From: Rostrohypoxylon terebratum
Taxonomy: Eukaryota > Ascomycota > Sordariomycetes > Xylariales > Hypoxylaceae
NCBI GenBank assembly: GCA_022497145.1
Contig: MU385933.1
Span: 62,001-126,000 of the forward strand
DNA length: 64,000 nt
Direction: 5' to 3'
The first letter of the stretch is position 1; the number at the start of each line of letters is the position of its first letter. Under the pieces are notes generated by a model. It ran no database searches and was not told where the DNA came from. It worked only from the letters and a program-made list of their open reading frames with translations. Below, one piece after another: positions 22,897 to 34,602 of this stretch. The position numbers and the translations under genes were made by a program.

Positions 22897-24701
22897 ATGA
22901 GCGAGATTCAAGTTCACGACGTTCTCATCGTTGGCGCCGGTCCGTGCGGTCTCGCCGTCGCGGCACGCTTATCAGAGCGTATGCCTGCTGCCAACTTCTC
23001 CGACGATGAACATCAGCGGTATCATTGGATCCAGAAACATAGAAATCGGGCTAGCATCAAGAACTATAAGACGGGTCTTGAGATACGCCGGAAGTCATCC
23101 ACTACTCCGCCGGATAAAGCAGGACTTGACATTGCTGTGCTTGATGCCACCGGAAATAGATGGATGGCACGATGGGATCACCTATTCAAAACTTTCAATA
23201 TTTCTCACCTCCGGAGTCCCATGTTTTTCCACATCGATCCCGCAGAGCGCGACGGGCTATTGGCTTATACCCATCGAAACGATCGGGGTAACGAATTAAC
23301 GGAACTCCGAGGATGCGTCGGAAAGGAATTGAGTAAACACCAAAGGAAGAAGAGGGAAAGGTCAGGAAGAATGTAAGCTTCGTCGCCTAAGTTATAGGTG
23401 TCGGCAACTTTACTGAGGGTTGGCAGACCGAAGACAGAACCCACAGTGGACGAGCGCGATCGAAACGACTACTTCGTCCCGTCAACACCACTCTTCGCCT
23501 CTCACTGCGGGTGCCTAATAGACCGATATGACTTGCGTGATAACATGGTGTGCCAAGAAAAGGTAGAAGATATCCGATTCGATTATCTCGAAGAATACTC
23601 CGAGGTCGACAAGATCTTCACTGTACGAACTGATACGGCCATTCATCATGCAAAGACCGTGGTGTTGGCAGTTGGAGGCAACCCGCCTGAAATCCCAGAC
23701 CCACCAGCCGAGGGAATGGAGGGTGTGACTCACGCCATGCATATTAAAGAAATGCCTTCAGCTCGTGTTCGAGAGAAGCTTAATGCCAAGGTCCAGGCAA
23801 ATATCGTAATAGTCGGGGGCGGATTAACCTCAGCTCAACTAGCTGACCTCGCTATTCGTCGAGGAGTCAGTAAGGTGTGGTTGTTGATGCGCGGACCCCT
23901 CAAAGTCAAGCCCTTCGATGTAGGGCTTGAATGGGTAGGCAAGTTCCGGAATTTCGAGCAGGCTGCATTTTGGACCGCGGACTCCACCGAGGAGCGGTGG
24001 GAGAAGATCAAAACGGCCCGGAATGGGGGAAGCATCACGCCACCGTATAAGAAAATCCTTGAACGGCATATGTCCACGGGTCGGCTTTGCCTACTCCAGA
24101 ACACTTCGATTGAAGAAAAACATTGGGACCCGTGCTCCAAGACTTGGGCAGTGTCGTTATCGGACAAGACCCAAATGCTTCCTCCAATCGATCACATCTA
24201 CTTCGCCACCGGCGTTCAGAGTAACTTTGAATGCCTACCATTCCTTAAATCGATGTGCACCGAGTACCCTATCGAAAGCTGTGGAGGACTTCCGTGTATA
24301 ACAGAGAACATGGCCGTGAGTGGACTTCCTTCCTACTATCTCTTATTACCCAAATCTCCTAGCGTTTTTGTTGTTTCGGTGAGCCCTATATCCACTCACT
24401 AAGTCTCCATCTCTATTGTTTTGTACTAGAGGCAGTGGTTTAGTTTAATTGACAGCATGCGCTATAGTGGAGAGACGACGTGCCCCTATTCGTTGCCGGT
24501 AGACTTGCTGCGCTACAGCTCGGTCCCGGCGCCCCTAACTTAATCGGGGCTAGGATCGGCGCAGAGAGGATCGCTTGGTCAATCCAAGATTTTCTGGGAG
24601 CGAGGGAGTCCGGGAACGAAACCGACTTGATGAAGCGCGAGTTCGACTATCTCACCGGCAGAGGTAGTCGGTATGATACCTTGGCGGCCGAAATCGCATA
24701 G
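22897..24701 (+). CDS. FAD/NAD(P)-dependent oxidoreductase, N-monooxygenase-like
   Basis: Three exons: 22897-23372, 23418-24315 and 24468-24701, 535 aa. An FAD-binding Rossmann motif opens the protein (VLIVGAGPCGLAVAARL, residues 8-24). A second dinucleotide motif, IVIVGGGLTSAQLA, lies near residue 290 and is expected to bind NAD(P)H. An ATG-type motif (YFATGVQSN) precedes the last intron. The layout resembles the lysine/ornithine N-monooxygenase-like group of class B flavin monooxygenases. No siderophore NRPS or transporter lies nearby, so a siderophore role is not supported. Intron 1 has a short GTAAGC donor. Intron 2 starts at GTGAGT and ends at CTATAG; joining there gives ENMA-WRDDVPLFVAGRLAAL, which restores a conserved-looking segment. 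Confidence 0.82.
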
Positions 24702-27336
24702 GTCCCTCACCTAGGGTCTGTTATCTTGCATCCGGATAGCTGGCATTACCAAATGATTATCGGTGTCAAATTAAACGGTGTTCTCCGAGGCCTGGAAAAG
24801 TCTCTGTGTTCTATACTAGGTAGTTCCGGTGAGAGGCAGATAGTATACCTATCTTCACCTTCACCTTCGCCTTAGGTAAGATAGGATTACTAATTTCGTG
24901 TACCCACTCTTCTCAGCAGGCTATTATACTTAGACATTCTCAATAATACTTGGCTGTCACGTCTAGTTGCAGATATAGCGTCTTATGATCGGTTTCAGCT
25001 AGTCTGCGAGGTGATAACCATGCCTACTAACTTTTACAAACAAAGCTGAACAGCCTCGATGAATGCCGCTCAAACGCCCAAATACCCTAGACCAAGGATG
25101 ATATCTCATTGATGGAAATATTCCGCAGCTGACAGGCTGCAAGTAACAGGGTTGGGACGCATGCGGCGTATATCATGTCCGAAAATAGAGTTCGATATGC
25201 ACTATTCCAGTATTCGGATTGCTCTAGTTCATCAAGCCAGCGCATCATAGCGGCACCGTGCGGCGGGCTTGTAGAATATCACTTATCTTGTTATACCTAC
25301 AAGACCCGCTCTATCACTGGCCTACATATACCATGCATGAGCTGCCATCAATCCCAAACCTTCGGTAGTTCGCGCCCACTGCTTGACTTATGTGGAGGTA
25401 GAGAAGAAATGAATACGAATAACTCGCTCCATCATCCTCAATATGGCAGGCAGAACCGATGGTGTTAGTCAAATTCTACCTAGGCAGCTTGACCGTAAGC
25501 TCTCTCAAAATCGATGTATCATATTCTTATTAATACTAAAGTCATTTGTGTTGTTGCAGCACAGTTTCAGTAAGAACATCGACGATTTGAGCCAAAACAC
25601 GAAACAGTGTCAGTCTGAATTATCTACGGTATGGTGAGGGGCGGTTGGATCACGATCCTGATAGACTTTCCAATATTCTACCCATACCTACCTAGGTGCC
25701 TATTGGCATCAAATAAGGCAGGAATCAGTTGTATCAGGAACAATAACTACCTACTTAACCTCCCGAGGTAACTGCCTAGGTAGGTAAGAATCCGTGAATA
25801 GGTGCCTACCTCGCCTGAATGAGACCTACATACATATCTAGAAAGAAATGTTGATGAAGAATGGGTACAAGTCTATACCTAAGCTAGAGAAAACACTCAA
25901 ATACTTTCAGCATGCGTACCTAGGTAGATACTTTGCTAGGTACCTAAATAATTTCACTTAGGTCACGCTTTTTAGATAAATACTGGAATCGGAATGATCT
26001 GGATTGAAATTGGCATTCGCTTGCCGAATCTCTTCGGGGTTAGGGTTAGGGTTGGGGTTATGGTATTGTTTATCAAGCGCTTTTCCCCTAAACACCATCT
26101 CGGTAGTAAAGAGACGATGAAAATTTGAAGGAAAACTAGGTGCGGTCACTCACCTTGTTTACCTATTATTCTGCAAAGGGTTCGATATACCTACATGATC
26201 TCCTGGGTCTCCTGGGTCTCCCTTTTTCTAGATAGGTACCTAGGTACCTGCTATGAAACAAGGCGTAGTGTTGCTCAAGAGTCAAGGCATCGTTACACGA
26301 CTTGATCAGACTTGAAACTCGATACTACTACTATTTATCTGAGAGCATGTCACTGGTCCTGTAGTATGACCCTACTGGTAGTTTTATTCTTTATCATATC
26401 AAGTTCTAGCATTAAACTATGTAGAAAGTACGATGAATCCCAATTATGGGTATTCTGATCTCGTGCTTACCGGTTTCATGTCGCGAAAACTCTAAAGGCT
26501 TGTTGATATTCTAAGTCCAATAGAGACCTCATCCTATGTAGGAGTTCGTATATACCTGAATGTGTCTTATACATACCTAGGTACCTACCTATTGGTATTA
26601 TATAAGTTGCCAATTCACGCACATTTCTCTGGAGGTAAGAGTTCTAGGTGGTGAAATAGGGGTAAACACCGAGAGCCTATCGGACTTGCCATCACAAACC
26701 AGTAGGTAGGTAGGTAAACAGGTTTCCTATCATAAAGGGAAGAATTCAGAAGTCCCTAAGCTCAACCTCCCATAATCTCTTGACGGCGCCTCGGTTAAGA
26801 GATCGTGGTCATGTAAAATACCTACGTCCCTAAAGAAACCGGCTTGGTAAGATACGGACATGCGTTAAGTCATAACCACCTATCTATCTACCTATCTATC
26901 TACCTATGTTGGGTGACAAGGAAAACATGTGAAGTCGAACATCGATATTGGAATAGTAGGTGATGTTCGTAGCCGTGAGGTATTAATGGCTTCACGAGAA
27001 GGTACATACGTATCGCACAACAGCTAGGAGGATCTTGCTTTGCAACAAATAGGTATATCCTAGGTACATCACGTCTTGCGCTGCCACTTATGATAAGGTG
27101 CAATTCTCAAAGTAATTTCACCTTCGTGCCTAGGTAACCTATCTTCATAGGTAGGTATCTCTCCTTGCTCACAAATCCTCAATCTCTTACACACAATCCC
27201 ATGTATCCAGAAGAGGCTTGGCCAAAGATCTTAAGCAGTTGCCTAGCCGATAGGAATTTCTTCTTTTGATGAGATAGGTATGTATAACTCAAGAAGGCTC
27301 TAGATCAGTAAGACTCTAGCATTAGATTGGTGTAAT
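24702..27336. other. 2.6-kb gene-poor stretch rich in TACCTA/CCTAGG motifs
   Basis: No convincing gene. The motif TACCTAGGTA and close variants recur densely, for example at 25680-25700, 25765-25810, 25915-25950, 26235-26260, 26570-26600 and 26700-26720. A CTAT tetranucleotide repeat lies at 26880-26905. A short telomere-like array is listed separately. Confidence 0.5.
26036..26060 (+). repeat. Short interstitial telomere-like array (TTAGGG type)
   Basis: GGGGTTAGGGTTAGGG is followed by TTGGGGTTA: two exact TTAGGG units and degenerate flanking ones. It is too short and internal to be a functional telomere. It may mark a repaired double-strand break or be chance. Confidence 0.6.
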
Positions 27337-27435
27337 GGCCGCTGTGGCATGGCTGTGCTTACGACCGATCCCATTGCTAAACAATGGGTTTCTCTAGTGT
27401 GCACAAGCTTGGGGGTTCGATTCCCTCAGCGGCCG
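27337..27435 (+). tRNA. tRNA-like gene, isotype unresolved (possibly class II or intron-bearing)
   Basis: GGCCGCT (27337-27343) pairs perfectly with AGCGGCC (27428-27434) as a 7-bp acceptor stem. The T arm 27411-27427 is a good 5-bp stem with loop TTCGATT, and GGTTCGATTCC matches the pol III B box exactly. An A-box-like TGGCATGGCTG lies at 27345-27355 with one mismatch. The 99-nt length implies a long variable arm or an intron. A CCCATTG/CAATGGG hairpin (27370-27388) sits in the middle and includes GCTAA, so a Ser(GCU)-like assignment is possible. The D arm does not fold cleanly and U8 is replaced by G, so a tRNA pseudogene is possible. T-rich DNA (27446-27462) follows as a likely pol III terminator. 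Confidence 0.5.
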
Positions 27436-27620
27436 ATTCAACTCTTTATTTTTATTTTTATTTCTAGGTAGTCAACCCTCAACACAACACAACATCTCCT
27501 CTACCTAGGTACCTAGCTAGCTGTTCCAATTATATATCTAGACTTTGAAAATCAACAAAACGCTGAACTAGCCGGCTCCTAGTAACTTTGATGACACCAA
27601 TTCCATGTTTCTCATTTCAT

Positions 27621-28308
27621 TTAGACTAATGTCTTCTCGTAAAGGCGGTACTCGGTCGGTCCAGCGAGTTGAGGTGCAAGATGGGGATAGTCAAGCGTGA
27701 AGTCTCTACTACCTGTCATCCTGTAGCCTCGCTTCGTGTACCATAGATCTAAGCGGACCTTGAATTGATGCGTGAAATGAGTTGGAACCAGTAGATCGAG
27801 CTGTACAATGGCAACACCAGGGCCGCCGAGGTTATCCAGACACCACCGTTCAGCCCAGTCAATCAGATCCCGGCCGATGCCGCTACCACGCTGCTCTATG
27901 GCAACCGCAAATAATCCGAGCTCAGCACGGTTTTCGCCAAGTTTCTTCAGAGAGATGCAACCCAGAGGTACTCGGCTAGATGGTGTCTCAGGACTAGGCA
28001 CCGACGCCACAATCAATACGCCGGCTTTTATGAAGCCTGCGATCTCGCTCGCCGATGTACGCAAGTAGCCTGGCTTGAAGATGCCGGCCTCGGCCTCGGC
28101 GTACCCTACGTTGACAACATCTGCTAGTGCGGTCGTGAAACCCTCGTCGTCTGCGAATGAGACGTCCGGGAACTCGATCGCGACGTCGGATACCTTCTTG
28201 GACGGCGAACCTGGTGATCGGCCGTCAGCGAGTGGCGCCGAATGAACAGGAATACGACAATCAGAATGAGATCATCTCACCGCCAGCTACTATACCGGCC
28301 TGTGCCAT
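27621..28308 (-). CDS. GNAT-family N-acetyltransferase
   Basis: Two exons, 28281-28308 and 27621-28210, 205 aa. The 28-nt first exon (MAQAGIVAG) ends at a GTGAGA donor; the acceptor is CACCAG, and the joined protein runs MAQAGIVAGGSPSKKVSDV. The acetyl-CoA binding motif A is ELGLFAVAIEQRGSGIGRDLI, with Q/RxxGxG/A as QRGSGIG at residues 116-122. Downstream LDLLVPTHF and WYTKRGYRMTG fit motif B. Fungal stand-alone GNAT proteins acetylate small amines, antibiotics or peptides; the substrate here is unknown. Confidence 0.85.
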
Positions 28309-29054
28309 ATCGTATATTTGATTTCTAATCCTATAATATAATAGGTTAAGAACTCCCAAGTTGGAGGTCGTTTGCTCGGTGATCGCGAGTTTGATATCTA
28401 AGATTTTGAACGCCGAAAAGCGGAGTTAATAGTTTTGGAACAGATATAAAAAAAAAGAGACTCGCTTTGAAATGGAAATCTCTTAAAAACGGCCGATATT
28501 CAATCGCTACTCGAAGTCGTACTGTCTTCGCTCTTTGCTCTTCGATCTGATGAGTCACGGCGAGGGTTCGGAGTGGATGGAACTAGTATTAATGATTTTT
28601 ATGCCTGGAGCATAAGCACGGGTAACTCTGCATAACCCCGCTATCGCCCGCCTTTCTGAGGCTGAAGCTCGGACATAATTCCAGCATTCGGTATTACATA
28701 AGACAAACACGCCTGTCCTGTCGCGTCGCAATAGGCAAGTCTTCAGGTTGTGACTGCCATTTTTTTTTTTTTTAGATGAGATGTCTGGCTTGAAAAATGA
28801 TCCGATCGTATTAATAACCGCACGAAAGTGGACAGATGTACCTAGATATAGCTTAGTCTGATGTTTCAAGTTACATCTCAATGTGGCACCGATAATACAA
28901 GTAGACCGGTAGCTCTTTATAGGTAGTATATATAGGTAGATGCGGTGTACTTGCGAAGAAAGTGCTACAATTCGGAAGCTCGAAGAGCTTCTGATCCTCT
29001 AAATATAGGTAACATTCATTTTTGCGCTCTCATGTCCTCATATCAGTTTTTGTA
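28309..29054. other. Intergenic
   Basis: No convincing gene. A-rich and T-rich runs lie at 28448-28455 and 28761-28773. Confidence 0.45.
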
Positions 29055-29400
29055 GATTCTATAATTACCTCAAGGCTCAGGTTCACCGGGTTCACGAGCC
29101 GTCTCGTACTTCTGAAGCTCCTCAACAACCTCGATTGGTACAGGTTACAGCCGATATTTGTTTCACTATTCCCTTGAATCTTATTGTAGTGAAATTCGTA
29201 TCACCCGTGTCTACGGCGCAATTCTAGAGGAAGTCAAGAAGTACTACCTAGTAGTACTAGTAGATTGTGATTCTGGGGCTTGGCATGGACAAATGAACAG
29301 TACCTAGTACCCGTTACGAGGGATCAGCAAATACTTTCGTACTGTGCCTTCGTTCGTTCGATTTGACATTTCCAAGGTGTTTCACATGCTTGTTGTAGAT
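29055..29400 (+). pseudogene. Deleted relic copy of the retropepsin-like gene at 41252-42115
   Basis: Positions 29093-29172 match 41818-41891 closely, sharing the 20-mer at 29131-29150 and beyond. Positions 29191-29278 match 42056-42130, across the stop codon into the 3' flank. About 160 bp that would encode the second half of the protease domain are missing between them. A 13-bp insertion (ACCTAGTAGTACT) sits near the stop. Weaker similarity continues past 29390 (CATGCTTGTTGT occurs in both copies), so 3' flanking DNA was copied too. The relic cannot encode the protein. Confidence 0.8.
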
Positions 29401-32400
29401 AAAATAAACTCACTTACCTACGTACTGAGCTTGGTTGAGGAGGGTGTCTCGCTTTTCTCACGAAAGGTGGGGCTATGCAAGACTGCAAGTACCTATGTAG
29501 TAGGCATCTGCAAGATACCATGAAGTTGGTTTCACTTCACATAAAGTGGCGTTTGTGGTTGCTGATAGTTGGGCTGCGACCCTTTTTTTCCCTCCTCGTG
29601 AATAGAATTCGAGTCACATATCGCTTAGGTGGTGAAATGGAAGCTAAGATATAATTTGAATAGGTGAATTCGCTCGGCATCTCAACTGATGTTCCCTGAC
29701 CCGTTCCCTACCTGTTTGGGTAGATCCACACTCCATTCTCGTTGATTATGAGGGACTTGTAGGTTTTTGTCAAAGACAAACGCGTTGTTAAGGGTCGAGA
29801 CAAATTCGAGAGATTTACCGAGATCCTGTTCCTATGTCACGAGAAATATGTTAGCTGGCAACCGAGATGATTAAAAAAGCCATAAACGCCTCGTCATCAT
29901 GAAAATGCAAGGGTGTTTGAACGTGTTCCTGTAATTCCACGGATGTTTAGAAGGTGTTTATTTGAGATGATGTGAATAGAGAGGTACCTAGCCTGTCCTA
30001 GGTCCTAGGGGTAGGTAGACACCTGGCAGGCAGGCTTGAGCCCCAATATTCTGGATACCTAGTGTTTGTTGAGACGCATTGTATTGACAATCGAACGACC
30101 GAGATGTGGAAGTTTGGGAACCGAGGAGGTGTGGGATGTAATGAAGTTATATTAACGTTCCGAAAACAATGGCCGTGTGAAGTTTCTCGGGGCTTTGAGG
30201 GTGTCGTTGTATCACACACCTGCGGCAGTTCCGGACGATCTTTTACACATCCGGAGTTAATGTGATATCCCAAAACTCAATCTCAATTTCAATCTCAATC
30301 TCAACAATCTGATTTTTGGAATCGATCCCATCTAGATTTGCATCTGCCAAATGGCAGAACGGGAAACGGTCAACCAAGGAATGATGTACACATCAACCTG
30401 GACGACCTGGACAACCTGGACAACTTGGAGTCCTGGACACGGCGCTTAAGATCTAACCTTTAACCCTCCGTGGAAAAAGGGTCTTTTTTAACAGTCTTAG
30501 CGCTAATGATACCCTGCGGGCCGCGGCGTCTTCGCTAAACGGGACGATGTATGTACATAGTAAACGGCGTGATCATTGATTGATGGACATTTTAATCGGA
30601 AAACATCCCAAGGTAACCGATCGACGGCGTGAAAGAAAACAGATAAAACACAATACACAAAACACAAAACACGGAAATGTATAAAATGTCAGATGAAAAC
30701 TAAAATAAAGAAAGCACACAAACGAAAAACGAGAAAAATAAAAAGATAAAGTTTTATTATGCGGGGATCAGCAGGCTTGGTAATTTGTCCCGAGACGCCG
30801 GTCACCAGATCTCGCTTGCATGCGCCGTCTTTAGGCAATCCTGCCAACTTTGCTACGTGGTTAGGGTTATGACGAAAGCGGAGAGGGAGGCGTTACGGGG
30901 GATGTTTGTGGGGTTCTCTTTATTGGGGGGGAACAGCCCTGGAGGAGAAGAACAAGGAGACTAGGCAATGTAGGGAAAGGACTAATAGGGATTGAATGGA
31001 TTGAATTGACGTTAATAATGCTATGTGGAGACATAGATAGTTATGGCAGGTTTATGGTTTTATGTGCAAGATTTATGGTTTAATAATATAATCCATCTGT
31101 TTATTTACTAGGTACAATGCCTGCCTACCTAGTAGGTAGTTTATGAAAGTTGCGCGCGCTAAGAAAGAATCATCGGATGCTGCTCCGTCACGGCTTCCCT
31201 CATGTCCTTTATTATGTAGGTCTTTGCCTTTAGTGTAAGTGTTTTTAGCGTCACCCGGACCTCATCACTTGGTCAAAGTTTTTGTCAGAACCAAACTGGA
31301 AACTTGTACATGTACCTTGTAACCAACCAACCTTCACCCTTTTAACCCAACCAACCTCGTTCGTTTCATTGGCGATAAATCGATGATCTTAGCGACCTTT
31401 CGGGAATTCGATCTTGAGAGCACGTACAATACAATGCCTGACAGCCCTGGACAGCTTCAACATTTGGGCATTTAGGTAAGCATTTAAGCATTTGAGCATT
31501 TGAGCATAGCCCGCACACACATCACGCATCACGCACCACACATCACACATCACACATCACACACCGATTCCCTTAAGACTAAATAAGTCTTCCCAACTCA
31601 GTCAAGTGTCAAGTGCGGCACCAACTACTACGTATATTCTCGCTTCACGCTTCACGCCTCACCGCCACTAAAAACAGACCGCAAACACTAAAACACTAAA
31701 ATATTGGAATTGGATGGATTGGATACTGATCCCTTTCATTCCCTTGGTCCTTGGCCCTTGGTCTTAGGAAACTACTAGGAGACTTTGGGAAAAAAAAACT
31801 TTGGTTACCTTACCCTACTCGGGTTATACTCCATATTTAGATCGACATATGCCCTTGTTAATTGCCTACTGCACCTCAACGTTTCTCGCTTTTCATACGT
31901 TACCACTCGGGGCTTTTTCTTGAACTTGACCTTGGTTCTGCCAATTGATACGATACTAACAAAACCTAGTACTACTACTCGTACATCCACTACTACTAGT
32001 ATATTGTATCGATGCAGTACAATTATTGACGTCTCCTTATACCTTATACTCCTTATACACCTCATACACCTTATACCCTATATTCCCTATATTCACTATA
32101 ATCCCTATACTCTTTTTGATGTGCAACACGATCCTCTCAAAAGTTCAGACCCTCTTGTCTGAGCGTACGTACCATGCATGAACTGCGTCCCCGAGGACAT
32201 GCTTTCCCAAAGTTCACAATTCGGGTTTGTTGATGGGGTGGACGTGAACCTTCCTCCTAATTGTTTTTTTTATCCCCCATTCTCATTCTTATTTTCAGAG
32301 GCTAGAGGCTAAGGATCTTGAGGATTTATATTTTCTATTCTTGTAGAAAGAACACCTCGCAGGTCGTCGTGCCTCTTCGCCATCCTTTTTTTTTCTCTTT

Positions 32401-32608
32401 GGCTAGGGGGTTGTCATTGCGGATCCATTACCTCTTCGCTCAGACAGACTTCCTCTCAACCCCCCCTCTTGCTACCATTGAACGGATCACACATCTTTGC
32501 AATCATGAAATCCGTCCTTCGGTGCGAATGAAATTTCGCTAGAAGCATGCCAGATCATTTATTCTTTCAAACGCATCCCGAGCCTCCCTTCTGGCCTCAG
32601 CAACAAAG
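29401..32608. other. 3.2-kb gene-poor stretch
   Basis: No convincing gene. It contains CCTGGACAA-type 9-bp repeats (30392-30436), an A-rich stretch (30640-30750), CATCACACA repeats (31521-31565) and T/C-rich leader-like DNA before the GPCR start. The frame at 31785-32162 is built from low-complexity TATACC repeats and is not credible. Confidence 0.5.
31521..31565 (+). repeat. CATCACACA-type tandem repeat
   Basis: Imperfect 7-9 bp units of the form CATCACGCA/CATCACACA occur about five times in succession. Confidence 0.7.
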
Positions 32609-34602
32609 ATGGCTCCCATAACATGGCAGCCGGGCGCCACCCTGGTCAAAATTTTCACAACCGGTGACGCCCTCTTCGAAAAACGCGATTCAACACCAAG
32701 CTATATGGATAATCCGGAAATTTTAGCCATCATGTCGATATCCCTCACCATGGCCTCGATCAGCGTTCTTGCTGCCCTGTGTGCCTTTTACTGGTTCGTC
32801 CGAATGAGGAGAAGCTTCCGCCACGAGTAAGTCAAATTAGACCAGCCGGCCCCGTCCCGTCCATGGTATAGTACTAGCAAAGCTGACAACGACTCAGCTT
32901 GATAATGCTCTTGATTCAAAGCGACATGATAAAAGCATTATGGCTCGTAATCTGCCCTCTTGCTTTCTTTGCCAGAGTCCCTATCGATTCCAATTCGACC
33001 TTCTGCCAAGTTTCCGGCTTTCTCCTAACCGTTAGCATCGAGGCCTCGGATATTGCTGTCCTCCTAATCGCGGTACACACAGCCTTGTTCATACTCAGGC
33101 CTAAGGGTTCGAATGGCGCGGCTGGTCTCTATCCGTATAGAAGAATAGCGTATATCTGCTGGGGCATCATTCCTCTCATCCTTGCTGCCATCGTACCGAT
33201 TACCGGTGGCCAATTCGCAGACAACGGTCCCCACTGCTATCTACCCCTCCGCCCGACGTGGTATTTGAGTGCCCTGAGCTGGATTCCGCGATACGTCATC
33301 TCTATCTTCATCATCGTCGTCTATACAATACTCTACCTCTACGTCGCCTGCCGCTTCCACAGCTTCACCAGAAACCAGAGGCGAGCCAGCACGACCCACA
33401 GCGATCATCCTGAGCAGAACCGCCACGACCACGGTGGGGACGTCCCACCCACACCGCCTATCGCGGACTACGGTTTTTTGGATTCTGCTCGGGACAGCCT
33501 GGCAAAGGATGGGGACCAGAAGGATCGCCAGCATTCTGTCGACTCAACCATCAGTACGCTAGACTTTGGAGGCGGAGGAGCATCCACCCCTCTTCCGCGA
33601 AGGCCTGATCAGGCCATGAAGAACTCGATTCGATGGAACACAGTAAACTTCGCCAACGATAGCCCGGCAGAATCGCCGCAGCAGACGAGGCGGGGAAGTC
33701 AGTCGGGTTTGATAAGTCCGGCCTCGCCGTCGTTGCGAGCTGAAGAATCCATCCCAATCCGGGCTCCTGAATCTGTCGTCCATAGCCCACGCTCCTCGCA
33801 GCAATCAGCTCACCCCCCCTTCACATGGCGGCGTTCCATGTCATCACCTACCCCCTCGCGTACACACACCCATTCTCACACCCATAGCCTCACCAGTTCC
33901 ATCCACTCCGTCTCGAACATGATCAGTTCCCTCCGACGCGGCCCGCCCCGTGACCGTTCTTCGACGCAAAGTACCACATCTTTCTCATCGATATTCCTTC
34001 CCCAGAACGGGACCGAAGATGTCATGCGGCGGTCTCGTGAAAAGCAGCAGAAACAGCTTCGCCTGCTCTTTGTGTATCCTGCCATCTACATGGTGACCTG
34101 GATCGCGCCTTTCGTCTCGCACATCCTACAATACGACGACGACTACGCGGATCTGGGGGCCGTCCATGGAACAGGCCATGTGGCGTTGCAGATTGTCAGT
34201 ATCACCAGCTTGTGCATCGGGGCCGCGGTCGACTGCTGCTTCTTCACGGCGTGGGAGAAACCTTGGTTGCATCTTCGAGGTGGATTCTGGGAAAATCTGG
34301 CTTTACGGCTGAAGATAAGGAAGCCAAGCAGAAGGAACCGACACGGCGCCGGACGGACTCGCGAAGAAAGATTTGTGGATGCGAGGACGGCGAGAGTTCG
34401 ACGTGAGCAGGAAGAGAACCTCGAGAACTTGAGCAACGAGACGGCGGCTGCAAGACGAGCGTTCGGGCATAGGTCTCAGTTAGGTGCCCCGCCACGCGAG
34501 TGGTGGGATGCGCTAGATACCCGATCTTCCGAGCAGTTAAACGACAGACGGGGAGCAGTAGGAATGGGACAAGAATCTTCAAAGCTAAGCAGGCAGGAGT
34601 AA
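32609..34602 (+). CDS. Git3/Gpr1-type G-protein-coupled receptor
   Basis: Two exons, 32609-32826 and 32898-34602, 640 aa; the splice joins FRH-DLIMLLIQSD. TM1 lies in exon 1 (about residues 40-64). TM2 to TM5 fill residues 74-223, with conserved segments IQSDMIKALWLV, FCQVSGFLLTVSIEASD, LYPYRRIAYICW and LSWIPRYVISIFIIVVY. A 230-residue Ser/Pro-rich third intracellular loop follows. TM6 (RLLFVYPAIYMVTWIAPF) is near 461-481 and TM7 near 500-525. The cytoplasmic tail is charged. The family senses glucose, other carbon sources or amino acids through a G-alpha and adenylate cyclase (Gpr1 in budding yeast, Git3 in fission yeast, GPR-4-like in Neurospora). The ligand cannot be read from sequence. 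The start follows a pyrimidine-rich leader of several hundred bp. Confidence 0.88.

Noticed and set aside
19468..24701. Secondary-metabolite cluster (hydrolase plus FAD monooxygenase)
   Set aside because: No PKS, NRPS, terpene synthase, prenyltransferase or cluster regulator lies between or beside them.
31785..32162. 125-codon plus-strand frame before the GPCR
   Set aside because: Its second half is low-complexity TATACC/CACTAC repeat DNA; it is more likely leader or spacer.
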